From assembly GCF_003003055.1 (NCBI RefSeq), contig NZ_PVTV01000013.1, positions 124,001 through 188,000 on the forward strand: a DNA stretch of 64,000 bases. The letters run 5' to 3'. The stretch comes from Jezberella montanilacus. Its GTDB lineage: Bacteria; Pseudomonadota; Gammaproteobacteria; Burkholderiales; Burkholderiaceae_B. The first letter of the stretch is position 1; each line of letters opens with the position of its first letter. The translations under genes and the position numbers were made by a program. A model generated the notes under the pieces. That model had not been told where the DNA came from, did not search any database, and saw only the letters and a program-made list of their open reading frames with translations. Below, piece by piece: positions 28,770 to 37,898 of this stretch.

Positions 28770-28970
28770 ATGGAAATCTTGCTTAATGGCGCTGCAAAAA
28801 CGCTCGCACAACCCACCACGATTGCCGAGTTAATTGAGCAACTCGGTTACACCGGCAAACGCATCGCGATCGAGCGAAACGGCGATATCGTGCCTAAAAG
28901 CTCGCACGCAACCACGACGCTTTGCGACGGCGACCGCCTTGAAATCGTTGTGGCTGTGGGGGGTGGTTGA
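28770..28970 (+). CDS. thiS: Sulfur carrier protein ThiS
   Basis: This 66-residue ubiquitin-fold protein ends in VVAVGGG, the Gly-Gly tail that is adenylated and thiocarboxylated to deliver sulfur for the thiazole ring of thiamine. Start at ATG 28770; an ATG three codons earlier (28761) is also possible and neither has a clear ribosome site. The stop overlaps the start of trmB (TGATG). In Pseudomonas and many relatives thiG lies between thiS and trmB; here it is missing. Confidence 0.9.
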   Translation: MEILLNGAAKTLAQPTTIAELIEQLGYTGKRIAIERNGDIVPKSSHATTTLCDGDRLEIVVAVGGG

Positions 28971-29644
28971 TGTTTACCACCCATATCCGCAGCTTTGTAC
29001 ATCGTCGCAGTCACATCACCCAGGGTCAGCAACAAGCACTGGATACATTACTCGCTAAGTGGGGCGTCAGCTACCAAACATCTCTGCTTGACTTAGAGGG
29101 CACGTTTGGTCGCCGTGCCGACACGATTCTTGAGATCGGCTTTGGCATGGGTGAAACAACCGAGCAGATTGCTTTGTCGCGGCCTCAGGACAATTTTCTG
29201 GGCGTTGAAGTGTTCAATGCAGGGGTGGGCTCATTGCTCAAACGGATAGAGGCCTCATCCGTTGGCAATGTTCGGATTATTCAGCACGATGCGGTCGAGG
29301 TGCTGCGCGACATGATTGCGCCCGATTCACTGGCGGGCGTTCATATTTACTTCCCTGACCCCTGGCCAAAATTACGTCATCACAAACGTCGCTTGGTTCA
29401 ATCGCCGTTTATTCAGCTGCTAGCGAGTAGATTGAAACCCGGGGGCTACATCCACTGCGCAACCGACTGGGAACATTACGCGATGCAGATGCTTGCTGTG
29501 CTTGGGCAAGAACCGGCACTTGAGAATACCTGCGAGGGGTTTGCGCCCAGGCCTGAATATCGGCCACTTACCAAATTTGAAAGCCGCGGCCTGAGGCTCG
29601 GACATGGGGTTTGGGATGTGATCTTTAAACGCAAAGTTGACTGA
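28970..29644 (+). CDS. trmB: tRNA (guanine-46-N7)-methyltransferase
   Basis: This 224-residue class I SAM-dependent methyltransferase has the SAM-binding motif [16 protein letters not shown], then [16 protein letters not shown]. The family signature [16 protein letters not shown] carries the catalytic Asp and tRNA contacts, and [14 protein letters not shown] is typical of the C-terminus. It makes m7G46 in the variable loop of tRNAs. The ATG at 28970 shares its A with the thiS stop codon, so translation is probably coupled. Confidence 0.96.
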   Translation: MFTTHIRSFVHRRSHITQGQQQALDTLLAKWGVSYQTSLLDLEGTFGRRADTILEIGFGMGETTEQIALSRPQDNFLGVEVFNAGVGSLLKRIEASSVGNVRIIQHDAVEVLRDMIAPDSLAGVHIYFPDPWPKLRHHKRRLVQSPFIQLLASRLKPGGYIHCATDWEHYAMQMLAVLGQEPALENTCEGFAPRPEYRPLTKFESRGLRLGHGVWDVIFKRKVD

Positions 29645-29646
29645 TA

Positions 29647-29670
29647 GGTCTGACAGTTAGCTTTCAGACC
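29647..29670 (+). terminator. Hairpin after trmB
   Basis: GGTCTGA and TCAGACC form a seven-base-pair stem with a ten-base loop just after the trmB stop. The nearest T run begins eight bases later, so this is an imperfect intrinsic terminator candidate. Confidence 0.4.
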
Positions 29671-29744
29671 AATATGACTTTTTGTTAAATAAAAGCGTGC
29701 TAGCTTATTTCTATTCGTTCTCAACGTTATAGATACATCGGATC

Positions 29745-30983
29745 ATGCGAACTTTAATCAGATTTACCTTGGTGTTGTTGGTTCTGGTGTTTTCTCACGC
29801 AAACGCCCAGAAGGCGGTCAACCAAACTGCTTCAACAGCTAGCCCAAAGAAGAATCTCGTTTTACTTATCAGTATTGATGGCTTCAGAAACGATTACTTC
29901 AATCGCGGCATTACCCCAAATCTGTTAGCGCTTGCGAACCAAGGCGCGCACGCGAAGAACTTTGAGCCGGTGTTCCCTTCAATTACTTTCCCCAATCATT
30001 ATTCGCAAGTGACGGGGCTTTACCCCGACCATAACGGCATGGTGAATAACACCATGTACGACCCTGCCAAAACTGAGCAGGTTTTCAAGCTGTCAGATCG
30101 CAATGCCATTGAAAATCCTCTCTGGTGGGAAGAAGGCACCCCACTTTGGGTAACCATCCAGAAGCAAGGCAAAATTTCTTCGACGCTGTTTTGGGTTGGC
30201 TCTGAGGCTGTGAACCACGGCATGCAGCCCACTGACTGGCTCAGATACGACAACAACCTAAACTCATCAGGTAGGGCACAACAGTTGCTACGCTGGCTCG
30301 ATCGGCCAGATCAGACTCGGGCTGATTTTGCGACGCTGTATTTTTCTGAGGTGGATTCTAAGGGCCATGAGTTTGGGCCAGATAGCGCTGAAGTCAATGC
30401 ATCTATTGCCAATGTTGATCAAGTGATTGGCGAGGTCTTGAAAGGGCTGGATACGCTTGGCTTGAAGGATAAAACGACGCTAGTGATCACATCGGATCAC
30501 GGCATGGCCAAGGTTGAGCCGGACCGTGGCATCGATCTATCGGTTTATACCCAGGGTGTGGCCAGTGCAAAGATTCAATGGACTGGGCCGCTGGCTGGAT
30601 ATGACGTCAGCGCAGCCGATAAGCCGGTATTGTTGAACAACTTGAAACAAGACAGCCACCTGACTTGCTGGGCAAAAGAAGCAATGCCTGCCAAATATCA
30701 TTTCGGCACGCATCGCCGAATCCCTCAAGTCGTTTGCCTGGCGCAAGCCGGCTGGTCGACCATTGCGAAAGCAGGTCAAAAAGTCATCCCCGGTCAGCAT
30801 GGCTACGATCCAGTCCAGCCAGACATGCAAGGGCTGTTTATCGCGCAAGGTCCCCAGATCAACAAGATACAACTCGATACTGTCAAAAATATCGATATCT
30901 ACAACCTGTTAGTACATTTATTGAATGTGACTGGCGAGAAGAACGACGGGGACGATAAGCTCTACGAGCAAATCAAAAAATGA
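29745..30983 (+). CDS. Exported NPP-type alkaline phosphatase-like phosphodiesterase
   Basis: This 412-residue protein has a signal peptide (about 1-21, ending in SHANA) and is probably periplasmic. Catalytic features of the nucleotide pyrophosphatase/phosphodiesterase branch are present: metal-binding Asp45 in LISIDGFRNDY, the nucleophile Thr81 in FPSITFPNHYS, EVDSKGHEFGP and TSDHGMAKV with metal-binding Asp/His, and a late GQHGYDP histidine. Known relatives cleave nucleotide phosphodiesters and some phospholipid heads. It stands alone, between trmB and the convergent ffh. Confidence 0.88.
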   Translation: MRTLIRFTLVLLVLVFSHANAQKAVNQTASTASPKKNLVLLISIDGFRNDYFNRGITPNLLALANQGAHAKNFEPVFPSITFPNHYSQVTGLYPDHNGMVNNTMYDPAKTEQVFKLSDRNAIENPLWWEEGTPLWVTIQKQGKISSTLFWVGSEAVNHGMQPTDWLRYDNNLNSSGRAQQLLRWLDRPDQTRADFATLYFSEVDSKGHEFGPDSAEVNASIANVDQVIGEVLKGLDTLGLKDKTTLVITSDHGMAKVEPDRGIDLSVYTQGVASAKIQWTGPLAGYDVSAADKPVLLNNLKQDSHLTCWAKEAMPAKYHFGTHRRIPQVVCLAQAGWSTIAKAGQKVIPGQHGYDPVQPDMQGLFIAQGPQINKIQLDTVKNIDIYNLLVHLLNVTGEKNDGDDKLYEQIKK

Positions 30984-31040
30984 AATAGCCAATTTTTGGC
31001 ATGACCAGTCAAGCAAAGCTGACCAACTCCTCGCCACTAC

Positions 31041-32453
31041 TTACCGCCCAAACCCACCCATCTTGCCGAGCGCTTTCATCCCACCCATAGCGCGCATCAT
31101 CTTGGCCATGCCGCCCTTTTTCATCTGCTTCATCATGCCCTGCATTTGCTCAAACTGATTGAGCATGCGATTGACTTCTTGTACGGGCACACCTGCCCCC
31201 GCAGCGATACGGCGTTTGCGTGAGGCCTTGAGGATCTCTGGTTTACTGCGCTCAGCCGGCGTCATTGAGTTGATGATGCCCTCGGTGCGACGCATTTGTT
31301 TTTCGGCTTGGCCACTTTGCATCTGACCTGCAGCCTGGGCAAATTGTGCTGGCAGCTTCTCAAGCAACGACCCCATATCGCCCATTTTTTTGACCTGTTG
31401 CAGCTGCTCTTTAAAATCATTCAGATCGAATTTATCGCCTGACTTGATCTTGGTCGCTAGCCTTTGGGCCTCGGCTACGTCAATGTTTTGATGTGCTTGT
31501 TCGACCAGCGACAGGATATCGCCCATGCCCAAAATCCGTTGCGCCATGCGCTCTGGATGAAAAGGCTCTAGCCCGGTCAACTTCTCTGATACACCAACAA
31601 ATTTGAGTGGTTTGCCAGTCATGTGGCGCACTGACAAGGCCGCACCGCCGCGTGAATCACCATCGACTTTGGTCAACACTACACCGGTCAAAGGCAGGGC
31701 ATCACCAAAGGCTTTGGCAGTGTTGATTGCATCCTGGCCCTGCATGGCATCAACCACAAACAAGGTTTCGATCGGATTAAGCAAGGTGTGCAAGGCTTTG
31801 ATCTCAAGCATCATGGCTTCGTCGATGCCAAGGCGACCTGCGGTATCAACGATCAATACATCAAAGTGATGCCTCTTGGCGTAATCGACGGCCGCGCGGG
31901 CAATGTCTTCTGGCTTTTGGCTAGGGTCAGAGGGGATCCATTCAACACCGACTTGAGCGGCCACTGTTTTGAGCTGTTCAATCGCAGCTGGGCGATACAC
32001 GTCAGCGCTGACCACAGCGACTTTCTTCTTGCCGGTTTTACGACCGTACTGAACATGACTGCCTTCTGATAACCACTTCGCTAACTTGCCGGTTGTGGTG
32101 GTTTTACCGGCGCCTTGCAAACCAGCCATCAAAATAATTGCTGGGGGCTGCATCGCCAGAGACAACTCACTGGCATCTGCCCCCAAATCGCCACCCATTA
32201 AGGCAGTCAGTTCCTGGTGCACCACTCCAACGAGCGCCTGACCCGGTGACAGGCTACCCACCACTGCTTCGCCGAGCGCTTTCTCTTTGACTTTGGCAAT
32301 GAAATCCCTGACGACCGGCAAGGCCACGTCGGCCTCTAGCATCGCAAGGCGAACTTCGCGCAACATCTCTTGCATGTTGCTTTCAGTGAGTCTTGCCTCA
32401 CCTCGCATCGTTTTGACGACACGGGCGAAGCGATCAGTCAGATTTTCAAGCAT
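31041..32453 (-). CDS. ffh: Signal recognition particle protein Ffh
   Basis: This 470-residue GTPase binds signal sequences and 4.5S RNA for co-translational targeting. It has the N domain (about 1-90), then the G domain with GLQGAGKTTTTGKLA, DTAGRLGIDE and TKVDGDSRGG. The Met-rich M domain ends in GMMKQMKKGGMAKMMRAMGG. The start is set at ATG 32453, the conserved MLENLTDRF; the open frame continues 34 codons upstream but lacks homology. It is divergent from the CcsA-like gene with a 78-base shared gap. Confidence 0.97.
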   Translation of the reverse strand: MLENLTDRFARVVKTMRGEARLTESNMQEMLREVRLAMLEADVALPVVRDFIAKVKEKALGEAVVGSLSPGQALVGVVHQELTALMGGDLGADASELSLAMQPPAIILMAGLQGAGKTTTTGKLAKWLSEGSHVQYGRKTGKKKVAVVSADVYRPAAIEQLKTVAAQVGVEWIPSDPSQKPEDIARAAVDYAKRHHFDVLIVDTAGRLGIDEAMMLEIKALHTLLNPIETLFVVDAMQGQDAINTAKAFGDALPLTGVVLTKVDGDSRGGAALSVRHMTGKPLKFVGVSEKLTGLEPFHPERMAQRILGMGDILSLVEQAHQNIDVAEAQRLATKIKSGDKFDLNDFKEQLQQVKKMGDMGSLLEKLPAQFAQAAGQMQSGQAEKQMRRTEGIINSMTPAERSKPEILKASRKRRIAAGAGVPVQEVNRMLNQFEQMQGMMKQMKKGGMAKMMRAMGGMKALGKMGGFGR

Positions 32454-32531
32454 GGTTTTGCTGGTGCACCGAGGTAATAGAGCTAAGGGCAGATGTACCG
32501 CCGCACAACAATCGCGCAGTACAATAGTGGA

Positions 32532-33389
32532 ATGTCTGCTGCTATTGTATTTCACACTCTTGCCGCCTTGTCGTATGCTGGTCTGGCGCTAGCCCTTTGG
32601 CGGGCGTTGTCGTCTGGGCAGGGGGTGGTGCTGGCGGGTCAGTGGGGCAGACTGGGCGTACTGGCCGGGCTGATATTCCAAGGCATCGCCTTGTATGACG
32701 GCATTGCTCGCGATGGGCAACTGCTGATTAGTTGGTCGCTCGCGCTGTCAGCGGCCGTTTGGCTTGGGATTATCGTATTCTGGGTCGAGAGCCTGCTGGT
32801 TAGGATCGACGGTTTACTGCTGTTGCTGTTGCCTCTGGGCGCCCTCGTGTGCGCACTAGTCGTGCTCTCTCCTGCTGCACAACTCATCGCGCGCTCGGAC
32901 AATGCCGCGCTTCGTAGCCATCTTTTATTATCTTTATGTGCTTACGGCCTCATCACGATCTCGGCTGCGCAAGCCATCCTGATGTCTGCGCTAGATCGTC
33001 GCCTGCACTTTCCGCGGGGATCAACAATAGCGACTGCCAAGGGAATCAGATCGGCGCTCGGCCGCATACTCGATGCCCAACCACCACTACTTGCCCAAGA
33101 GCAGCTTCTGTTCAGGGTCATCTCTGCGGCGTTTATTGCACTGACTCTGGCGATTATCACCGGGTCACTGATTTCAATTTCAATCAGCGGTCATTGGTTA
33201 CCGTTTGATCACAAGACCGTATTCACCCTTTTGTCTTGGGTGACTTTTGGTGTTTTACTGGCCGGCAGGCGACTCAAGGGTTGGCGTGGTCGGCTTGCCT
33301 TGCGCTACACCCTGGTGGGGTTTGCCTTCATTCTTCTGTCCTATACCGGTAGCCGGTTCGTGTTGGGCGTGATTTTGCACAGGATCTGA
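32532..33389 (+). CDS. CcsA/YpjD-like cytochrome c assembly membrane protein
   Basis: This 285-residue integral membrane protein has about eight hydrophobic segments. It resembles the YpjD/CcsA-like cytochrome-c-assembly domain (LLLSLCAYGLITISAAQAILMSALDRRL, given here in two pieces as LLSLCAYG and AQAILMSALDRRL, then LFTLLSWVTFG). True CcsA proteins handle haem; this short form is usually found next to ffh and is of uncertain role. Start at ATG 32532 with GTGGA just upstream. One base separates it from the next gene. Confidence 0.8.
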   Translation: MSAAIVFHTLAALSYAGLALALWRALSSGQGVVLAGQWGRLGVLAGLIFQGIALYDGIARDGQLLISWSLALSAAVWLGIIVFWVESLLVRIDGLLLLLLPLGALVCALVVLSPAAQLIARSDNAALRSHLLLSLCAYGLITISAAQAILMSALDRRLHFPRGSTIATAKGIRSALGRILDAQPPLLAQEQLLFRVISAAFIALTLAIITGSLISISISGHWLPFDHKTVFTLLSWVTFGVLLAGRRLKGWRGRLALRYTLVGFAFILLSYTGSRFVLGVILHRI

Positions 33390-33390
33390 C

Positions 33391-33693
33391 ATGGCAAAAC
33401 TCATGATGTGGATCGCCATCTTGCTCGGACTGATGTTCGTTGCACGCTTGATTGCTCACAAGCAAGCCAACGACCGCATCAATGCACGTAAGCAGAAAGC
33501 AAGTAGCAACAACGACCCAGGCGCAAAGGCGAACACGCAAACCAAAAAACGTCCTGCGCAACAATCAAACGCCCCAGAGACGATGGTGCAATGCGGGCAT
33601 TGCGGGCTTCACTTGCCAGAATCCGAATCGATTGCCACTTCAGCTGGCACGTGGTGCAGCGACAAGCATGCTCGCCTTGGTTTTCGCAAATAG
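33391..33693 (+). CDS. PP0621-family zinc-ribbon-like protein
   Basis: This 100-residue protein has an N-terminal membrane segment (about 5-20), a Lys/Gln/Asn-rich linker and a C-terminal metal-knuckle-like motif, CGHCGLHLPESES, followed by TWCSDKHARLGF. This architecture and position between the CcsA-like gene and ampD match the PP0621 family. Function is not known. It starts one base after the previous stop and ends 12 bases before ampD, so the three are likely co-transcribed. Confidence 0.8.
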   Translation: MAKLMMWIAILLGLMFVARLIAHKQANDRINARKQKASSNNDPGAKANTQTKKRPAQQSNAPETMVQCGHCGLHLPESESIATSAGTWCSDKHARLGFRK

Positions 33694-33705
33694 AAAGGCC
33701 TGGTC

Positions 33706-34278
33706 ATGCAACTCATGAATGGCGGCTGGCTGGCTCTTTCTTCAAAAGTCGCCATACGACCCTCGCCGAACTTCAATGATCGCCCAGCCGATACCAAGAT
33801 ATCCCTGCTGGTCATCCATAACATCAGCCTACCGCCGGGCGAGTTCAACACACCCTATGTCGCTGATTTATTTTTAAACCGAATCGATATCAACGCAGAT
33901 CCTTGGTTCGTCAACCTGAAAGATCTGAAAGTTTCCGCGCATTTTTTCATTAACCGTCAAGGTCATGTCACACAGTTTGTGTCCTGCGATCGACGCGCCT
34001 GGCATGCTGGGGTGTCCGCCCTGAACGGCCGTGAGCAATGCAATGATTTCTCGATTGGCATTGAGCTTGAAGGTACCGACACGCTGGCCTATGAGGATGC
34101 TCAGTACGCGTCGCTCGCAGAACTGACTGAGTGTTTGCGCCAGCAGTATCCCCTCACTGACGTCAGGGGGCATTGCGACATTGCCCCAGAGCGCAAAACA
34201 GACCCTGGGCAATCTTTTGATTGGCAACGCTACGCCACGCTAGCGAACTGGCCAGCAACAGCCCTCAAGCCGCGCTGA
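33706..34278 (+). CDS. ampD: 1,6-anhydro-N-acetylmuramyl-L-alanine amidase AmpD
   Basis: This 190-residue cytoplasmic zinc amidase removes peptides from anhydromuropeptides during cell-wall recycling; its loss induces AmpC beta-lactamases in some species. Zinc ligands and catalytic residues are visible: His38 in LVIHNISLPPGEF, HFFINRQGHVTQFV, RRAWHAGVS, and the late GHCDIAPERKTDPGQSFDW with His and Asp ligands. There is no signal peptide, which separates it from AmiD. It is convergent with htpG, with 14 bases between stops. Confidence 0.95.
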   Translation: MQLMNGGWLALSSKVAIRPSPNFNDRPADTKISLLVIHNISLPPGEFNTPYVADLFLNRIDINADPWFVNLKDLKVSAHFFINRQGHVTQFVSCDRRAWHAGVSALNGREQCNDFSIGIELEGTDTLAYEDAQYASLAELTECLRQQYPLTDVRGHCDIAPERKTDPGQSFDWQRYATLANWPATALKPR

Positions 34279-34292
34279 CCAATGCAAGTCAA

Positions 34293-36200
34293 TCAATTCA
34301 ATAGCAACTGATTGATTCGCTTAACAAAAGCGGTGGGATCCGGCAATTGACTGCCATCGGCAAGCAAGGCTTGATCAAGCAAGATACTTGCCCAATCCTT
34401 AAAGCTGTCGTCCGACACACCATTAAGCTTTTGCACGAGTGCATGATCAGGATTGATCTCGAGTACTGGCAACACGTTTGGCGCATCCTGACCTGCCGCC
34501 TTAAGCATACGTTGCAGATGAGGACTAAGTTCATTTTGCCCGACGACCACGCAAGAAGGCGAATCGACCAAACGTGAGCTAACCCGAACTTCTTTAACTC
34601 GATCTTTCAAGGACTCTTGCAAGCGCTCGACCAGCGGCTTGAATTGCTCAGCAACTTCAGTCTGGTGCTTCTTCTCGTTGTCGTCAGCCATGGCTTCAAG
34701 ATCAAGGCCACCCTTAGCAACGGACGCCAGTTCTTTATAATCGAACTTACGCAAATGAGACAACATCCACTCATCCACGCGATCCCAGAGCACTAAAACC
34801 TCAATACCTTTTTTACGGAAGATCTCTAGCTGCGGGCTGTTATAGCCGCCCATATAACTGTCTGCGGTCACGTAATAAATTTTGTCCTGGCCTTCTTTCA
34901 TCCGAGAGACATAATCCGCAAGTGTGACCACTTGCGCATCTGATTCTTCGTTCGTTGAGGCAAAGCGCAGTAGTTTCGATAGGCGTTCAATATTGGCGGC
35001 GTCTTCACCTGTACCTTCTTTCAGCACCTGGCCAAACTCAGCCCAAAAGGTCGCATAATCCTCTTTTTTATTCTCAGCCATATCTTCAAGCATGCTGAGA
35101 ACGCGCTTGGTGGATCCCTCACGGATGGCTTTGACATCGCGGCTTTCTTGCAGCAATTCACGAGAAACGTTCAAAGGCAAGTCAGCTGAATCGATCACCC
35201 CGCGCACGAAGCGCAGGTAGGATGGCAGGAGTTGTTCGGCATCGTCCATGATGAAGACGCGCTTTACATAAAGGTTAACGCCTCGGCGCGCGTCCCTGTC
35301 ATAAAGGTCAAACGGAGCACGCTTGGGGATGAATAACAATTGCGTGTATTCGTTACGACCCTCTACCCGATTATGGGTCCAGGCAAGTGGGTCATCAAAA
35401 TCGTGCGAGACGTGCTTGTAGAACTCACGGTACTGCTCGTCGGTTACTTCTGATTTACTGCGAGTCCAGAGTGCGCTTGCTTGATTAACTGACTCCCATT
35501 CGTCTTGTTTGACTTGCTCACCCTTATCTTTATCCCATTCTTCTTTGAGCATCTGCACAGGCAAGGAGATGTGATCAGAGTAACGGCGCAAGACTTCACG
35601 AAGCTTCCAGTTGCTCAAGAAATCATCTTCGTCTTCGCGCAGATGCAACGTGACCTCAGTCCCACGGTCTGCCTTATCGATTTGCGAAACAGTGAATTCG
35701 CCCTGACCATCCGAGATCCACTCAACGCCATCAGCAGAAGGCAAACCAGCACGACGGCTGCGAACCGTCACTTTGTCGGCAACGATAAAAGACGAATAAA
35801 ATCCGACGCCGAACTGACCGATCAATTGCGCGTCTTTCTGTTTATCGCCTGTCAGCTTTGAAAAGAATTCTTTAGTCCCTGAGCGGGCGATGGTGCCAAG
35901 GTTGGCAATTGCCTCGTCGCGCGACAGGCCAACGCCGTTATCGCTGATCGTAATCGTACGATTCTCTTTGTTGTAATCCACCCGCACGTGCAAATCGGTA
36001 TCACCAGCCAGCAAATCAGGCTGATCAATTGCTTCGAATCGCAGTTTGTCGCAGGCATCCGACGCGTTAGAAACCAGCTCGCGCAAAAAAATCTCTTTGT
36101 TGCTGTAGAGCGAATGAATCATCAGGTGCAGAAGTTGCTTAACTTCAGCTTGAAAACCCAGTGTTTGGGCAGCGTCTGCTGAGGGAGTGGCTTGAGTCAT
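34293..36200 (-). CDS. htpG: Molecular chaperone HtpG (Hsp90)
   Basis: This 635-residue bacterial Hsp90 has an N-terminal GHKL ATPase domain with [13 protein letters not shown] (catalytic Glu just before), ISDNGVGL and [11 protein letters not shown]. The middle domain contains [14 protein letters not shown], and the C-terminal dimerisation domain holds [10 protein letters not shown]. Length matches family members. It has a near-perfect sigma-32 heat-shock promoter and a strong hairpin in the leader. GGAGT lies some bases before the ATG at 36200. Confidence 0.97.
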   Translation of the reverse strand: MTQATPSADAAQTLGFQAEVKQLLHLMIHSLYSNKEIFLRELVSNASDACDKLRFEAIDQPDLLAGDTDLHVRVDYNKENRTITISDNGVGLSRDEAIANLGTIARSGTKEFFSKLTGDKQKDAQLIGQFGVGFYSSFIVADKVTVRSRRAGLPSADGVEWISDGQGEFTVSQIDKADRGTEVTLHLREDEDDFLSNWKLREVLRRYSDHISLPVQMLKEEWDKDKGEQVKQDEWESVNQASALWTRSKSEVTDEQYREFYKHVSHDFDDPLAWTHNRVEGRNEYTQLLFIPKRAPFDLYDRDARRGVNLYVKRVFIMDDAEQLLPSYLRFVRGVIDSADLPLNVSRELLQESRDVKAIREGSTKRVLSMLEDMAENKKEDYATFWAEFGQVLKEGTGEDAANIERLSKLLRFASTNEESDAQVVTLADYVSRMKEGQDKIYYVTADSYMGGYNSPQLEIFRKKGIEVLVLWDRVDEWMLSHLRKFDYKELASVAKGGLDLEAMADDNEKKHQTEVAEQFKPLVERLQESLKDRVKEVRVSSRLVDSPSCVVVGQNELSPHLQRMLKAAGQDAPNVLPVLEINPDHALVQKLNGVSDDSFKDWASILLDQALLADGSQLPDPTAFVKRINQLLLN

Positions 36201-36227
36201 AGGAGTCTACCGATTAGTGTTGAGTGC

Positions 36228-36283
36228 AAAAAATTGGCAAGCCGGTTCTAGAAAGGCCTTCGCCATTCGAACCAACTTGCCAA
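36228..36283 (-). promoter_or_regulatory. htpG leader hairpin followed by U6
   Basis: On the minus strand, 36283-36269 pairs with 36248-36234 as a continuous 15-base-pair stem (two G-U pairs) around a 20-base loop that holds a smaller GGC/GCC stem. Six T residues follow at 36233-36228. It has the form of an intrinsic terminator, yet lies between the sigma-32 promoter and htpG. It may be an attenuator, a thermosensor or a 5'-end stabiliser; the expected start site falls at its left edge. Confidence 0.55.
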
Positions 36284-36286
36284 CTT

Positions 36287-36314
36287 AAATGGGGATCAAG
36301 AGACGGATTTCAAG
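36287..36314 (-). promoter_or_regulatory. Sigma-32 (RpoH) heat-shock promoter of htpG
   Basis: CTTGAAA (36314-36308), a 13-base spacer and CCCCATTT (36294-36287) on the minus strand match the RpoH consensus, CTTGAAA-N11-16-CCCCATnT, at every defined position. The expected start is near 36280, about 80 bases before the htpG ATG. Confidence 0.88.
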
Positions 36315-36327
36315 TGTCTGAGGTGGC

Positions 36328-36350
36328 CTAAACCTGCAGAACAGGTTTAG
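36328..36350. terminator. Hairpin at the end of the DUF3300 gene
   Basis: CTAAACCTG and CAGGTTTAG form a perfect nine-base-pair stem with a five-base loop. It includes the DUF3300 stop codon and sits just upstream of the htpG promoter. No T run follows on either strand, so it is at best a Rho-assisted or mRNA-end-protecting structure. Confidence 0.4.
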
Positions 36351-37252
36351 CGATGCCAGCTGTTACGGGGCCGGCCATGAACCCATCCGTCCGAGCGAAC
36401 CCCGCCAACATAACCGTAGCGACCAACAAAACTATTGTAGCCACCTCGGTTGACCACCACTACCCCCGTTCGCCAGCGCGGCGTCGCCCAGATTACGGCC
36501 CCAGCGGCGATACCTGCCCCAAAAACGACAGGACCCCACCCCGGGTTGTACATCGGGTAAGGCGGATAGCTCGGATACATCCAGCGACCGTAAACCACCG
36601 TCGGATTGTATTGAGGCACATAGATGAGTTGCTGGTTCGCTGGGTTGATCAATACCTGACCCTGACTATCCACAACGACCTGCATTTGCGGGCCAGACTT
36701 CAGGGCACCGTGTTGCAAAGCCTGCTTACGTAAGGCCTGTACAGCCTGCATCAACTCAACGGGCCGAAACCGGTAGAGATCGCCAATCTGGCGTGTCCAA
36801 TCGGGCTGAGTCGCCATCATGGTCAAAACTCCCGGGAAAGACAGCAACGCTTTGACCGATGGATCCCAGTTCTGCATCTGAATGGTCGCCGCAGCTTGAT
36901 CGGGACTGACCGAAGCCAAGGTTGGCAATAACAACTGTGCTTGCTCTAGCTCGGCAGGATATGCCGACGCGAGAAACATCATCGATAGCAAGCCATCTTG
37001 ATAAAGTGCAATACCAGCCACTAACGACTGGATTTGTGGCGATGTTAACTGCGTCACGGGCACCAGTTGGCGCGGTGACGGGGTAGTGCCCGGAATAGCT
37101 TGCGGCAACACAGCTGGCGGCGCGCTAGGTACCGGCACAGCCTGGCCTTGTGCCCCCGACTCAGCGGGGGTTAAACAAATAACCAGCACGGCCAGCGCGG
37201 CACCCATCACAAGTGGGTCACGACTCCGTTTTCGCTCAATGCTCAATCGCAT
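36347..37252 (-). CDS. DUF3300 exported protein
   Basis: This 301-residue protein has an N-terminal signal or anchor segment (about 14-34, ending near AESGAQ). The DUF3300 core is recognisable: SLVAGIALYQDGLLSMMFLASAYP (quoted here as IALYQDGLLSMMFLAS), FPGVLTMMATQPDW, and QVLINPANQQLIYVPQYNPTVVYG shortened to LIYVPQYNPTVVYG. The C-terminus is Tyr/Pro/Gly/Trp-rich and ends in a basic tail. It is shorter than many DUF3300 proteins, which carry long charged repeats. Ten bases separate it from the Spy-like gene upstream, suggesting a two-gene envelope operon. Function is unknown. Confidence 0.8.
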   Translation of the reverse strand: MRLSIERKRSRDPLVMGAALAVLVICLTPAESGAQGQAVPVPSAPPAVLPQAIPGTTPSPRQLVPVTQLTSPQIQSLVAGIALYQDGLLSMMFLASAYPAELEQAQLLLPTLASVSPDQAAATIQMQNWDPSVKALLSFPGVLTMMATQPDWTRQIGDLYRFRPVELMQAVQALRKQALQHGALKSGPQMQVVVDSQGQVLINPANQQLIYVPQYNPTVVYGRWMYPSYPPYPMYNPGWGPVVFGAGIAAGAVIWATPRWRTGVVVVNRGGYNSFVGRYGYVGGVRSDGWVHGRPRNSWHR

Positions 37253-37261
37253 AGTTTTTAT

Positions 37262-37687
37262 TTAGCCTTGTTTATGCTGAGGTTGATGTTTTGCCATGTA
37301 TTCGTCCAGCTTAACGCGTTGTTCGGGTGTCAACACAGCGTGAATGTCGGCTCGAGCCTGCGTCATATTTTTATCCCGGATGGCTCTTCGCGTCAGTTTC
37401 GCCTCTTTAGGGATCGCTGCAAGCTCAACGGCCATCGCATGGCGAGCGTTTTCTGCAATCAATAGAATCTGATGACGCTGATCCTCAGTTGCATGAAGCA
37501 CTTTCATCATATGGTGAAGGCGTTTTGCCATCTGGTGTGGATGAGATTGCTGCTGCCAGGCCTCTTTACCCTCATGATGGGGCGGATGATCTTGGGCTTG
37601 CTCGGAAGGTGTTTGCGCAAAAGCCAAAGACGTCGAAAGCGCCAGTAAGGTGGCCGCCAAATAAGAAACGCTTCGTTGAAATGACAT
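37262..37687 (-). CDS. Spy/CpxP-family periplasmic protein
   Basis: This 141-residue protein has a clear signal peptide (1-24, cleavage after AFA). The mature His-rich helical protein carries two LTxxQ-like motifs, ATEDQRHQI and LTPEQRVKL, the mark of Spy/CpxP chaperones or metal-stress sensors. The High His/Met content (HHMMKVLH) may bind metal ions. It is first in an operon with the DUF3300 gene. Two GTTACAAC repeats 84-110 bases upstream may be regulator sites. Confidence 0.8.
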   Translation of the reverse strand: MSFQRSVSYLAATLLALSTSLAFAQTPSEQAQDHPPHHEGKEAWQQQSHPHQMAKRLHHMMKVLHATEDQRHQILLIAENARHAMAVELAAIPKEAKLTRRAIRDKNMTQARADIHAVLTPEQRVKLDEYMAKHQPQHKQG

Positions 37688-37770
37688 CGGTAGCTCCGTG
37701 TAGGCAAGGTAAGAAGTTTGAGTTTACGTAGCTGAGATGACTGATTTGAGAGATGGTTCAGGCCGTTGGT

Positions 37771-37797
37771 GTTACAACAATTTCAGTTGGTTACAAC
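37771..37797. repeat. GTTACAAC direct repeat upstream of the Spy-like gene
   Basis: Two exact eight-base copies (37771-37778 and 37790-37797) lie 19 bases apart, about two helical turns, in the 211-base gap between the Spy-like gene and tRNA-Leu. Direct repeats on one DNA face upstream of an envelope-stress gene suggest a response-regulator site. No other gene is seen in the gap. Confidence 0.4.
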
Positions 37798-37854
37798 ATG
37801 CGGCTACATGTCCTGCAAGCTGACGTTGCCGTGAACACCTTCAAGAACGCTTTT

Positions 37855-37883
37855 TTGTAAGCACGGGCGATTTGTGCCATAAT
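37855..37883 (+). promoter_or_regulatory. tRNA-Leu promoter
   Basis: TTGTAA, a 17-base spacer and CATAAT lie 15 bases before the mature tRNA 5' end, a normal arrangement for a sigma-70 tRNA promoter. It could also transcribe the toxin-like gene downstream. Confidence 0.6.
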
Positions 37884-37898
37884 TATCGACTTACGTGC

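Noticed and set aside
30984-31040. GCCAATTTTTGGC as a terminator after the phosphodiesterase gene.
   Set aside because: The stem is five pairs with a three-base loop and no trailing T run.
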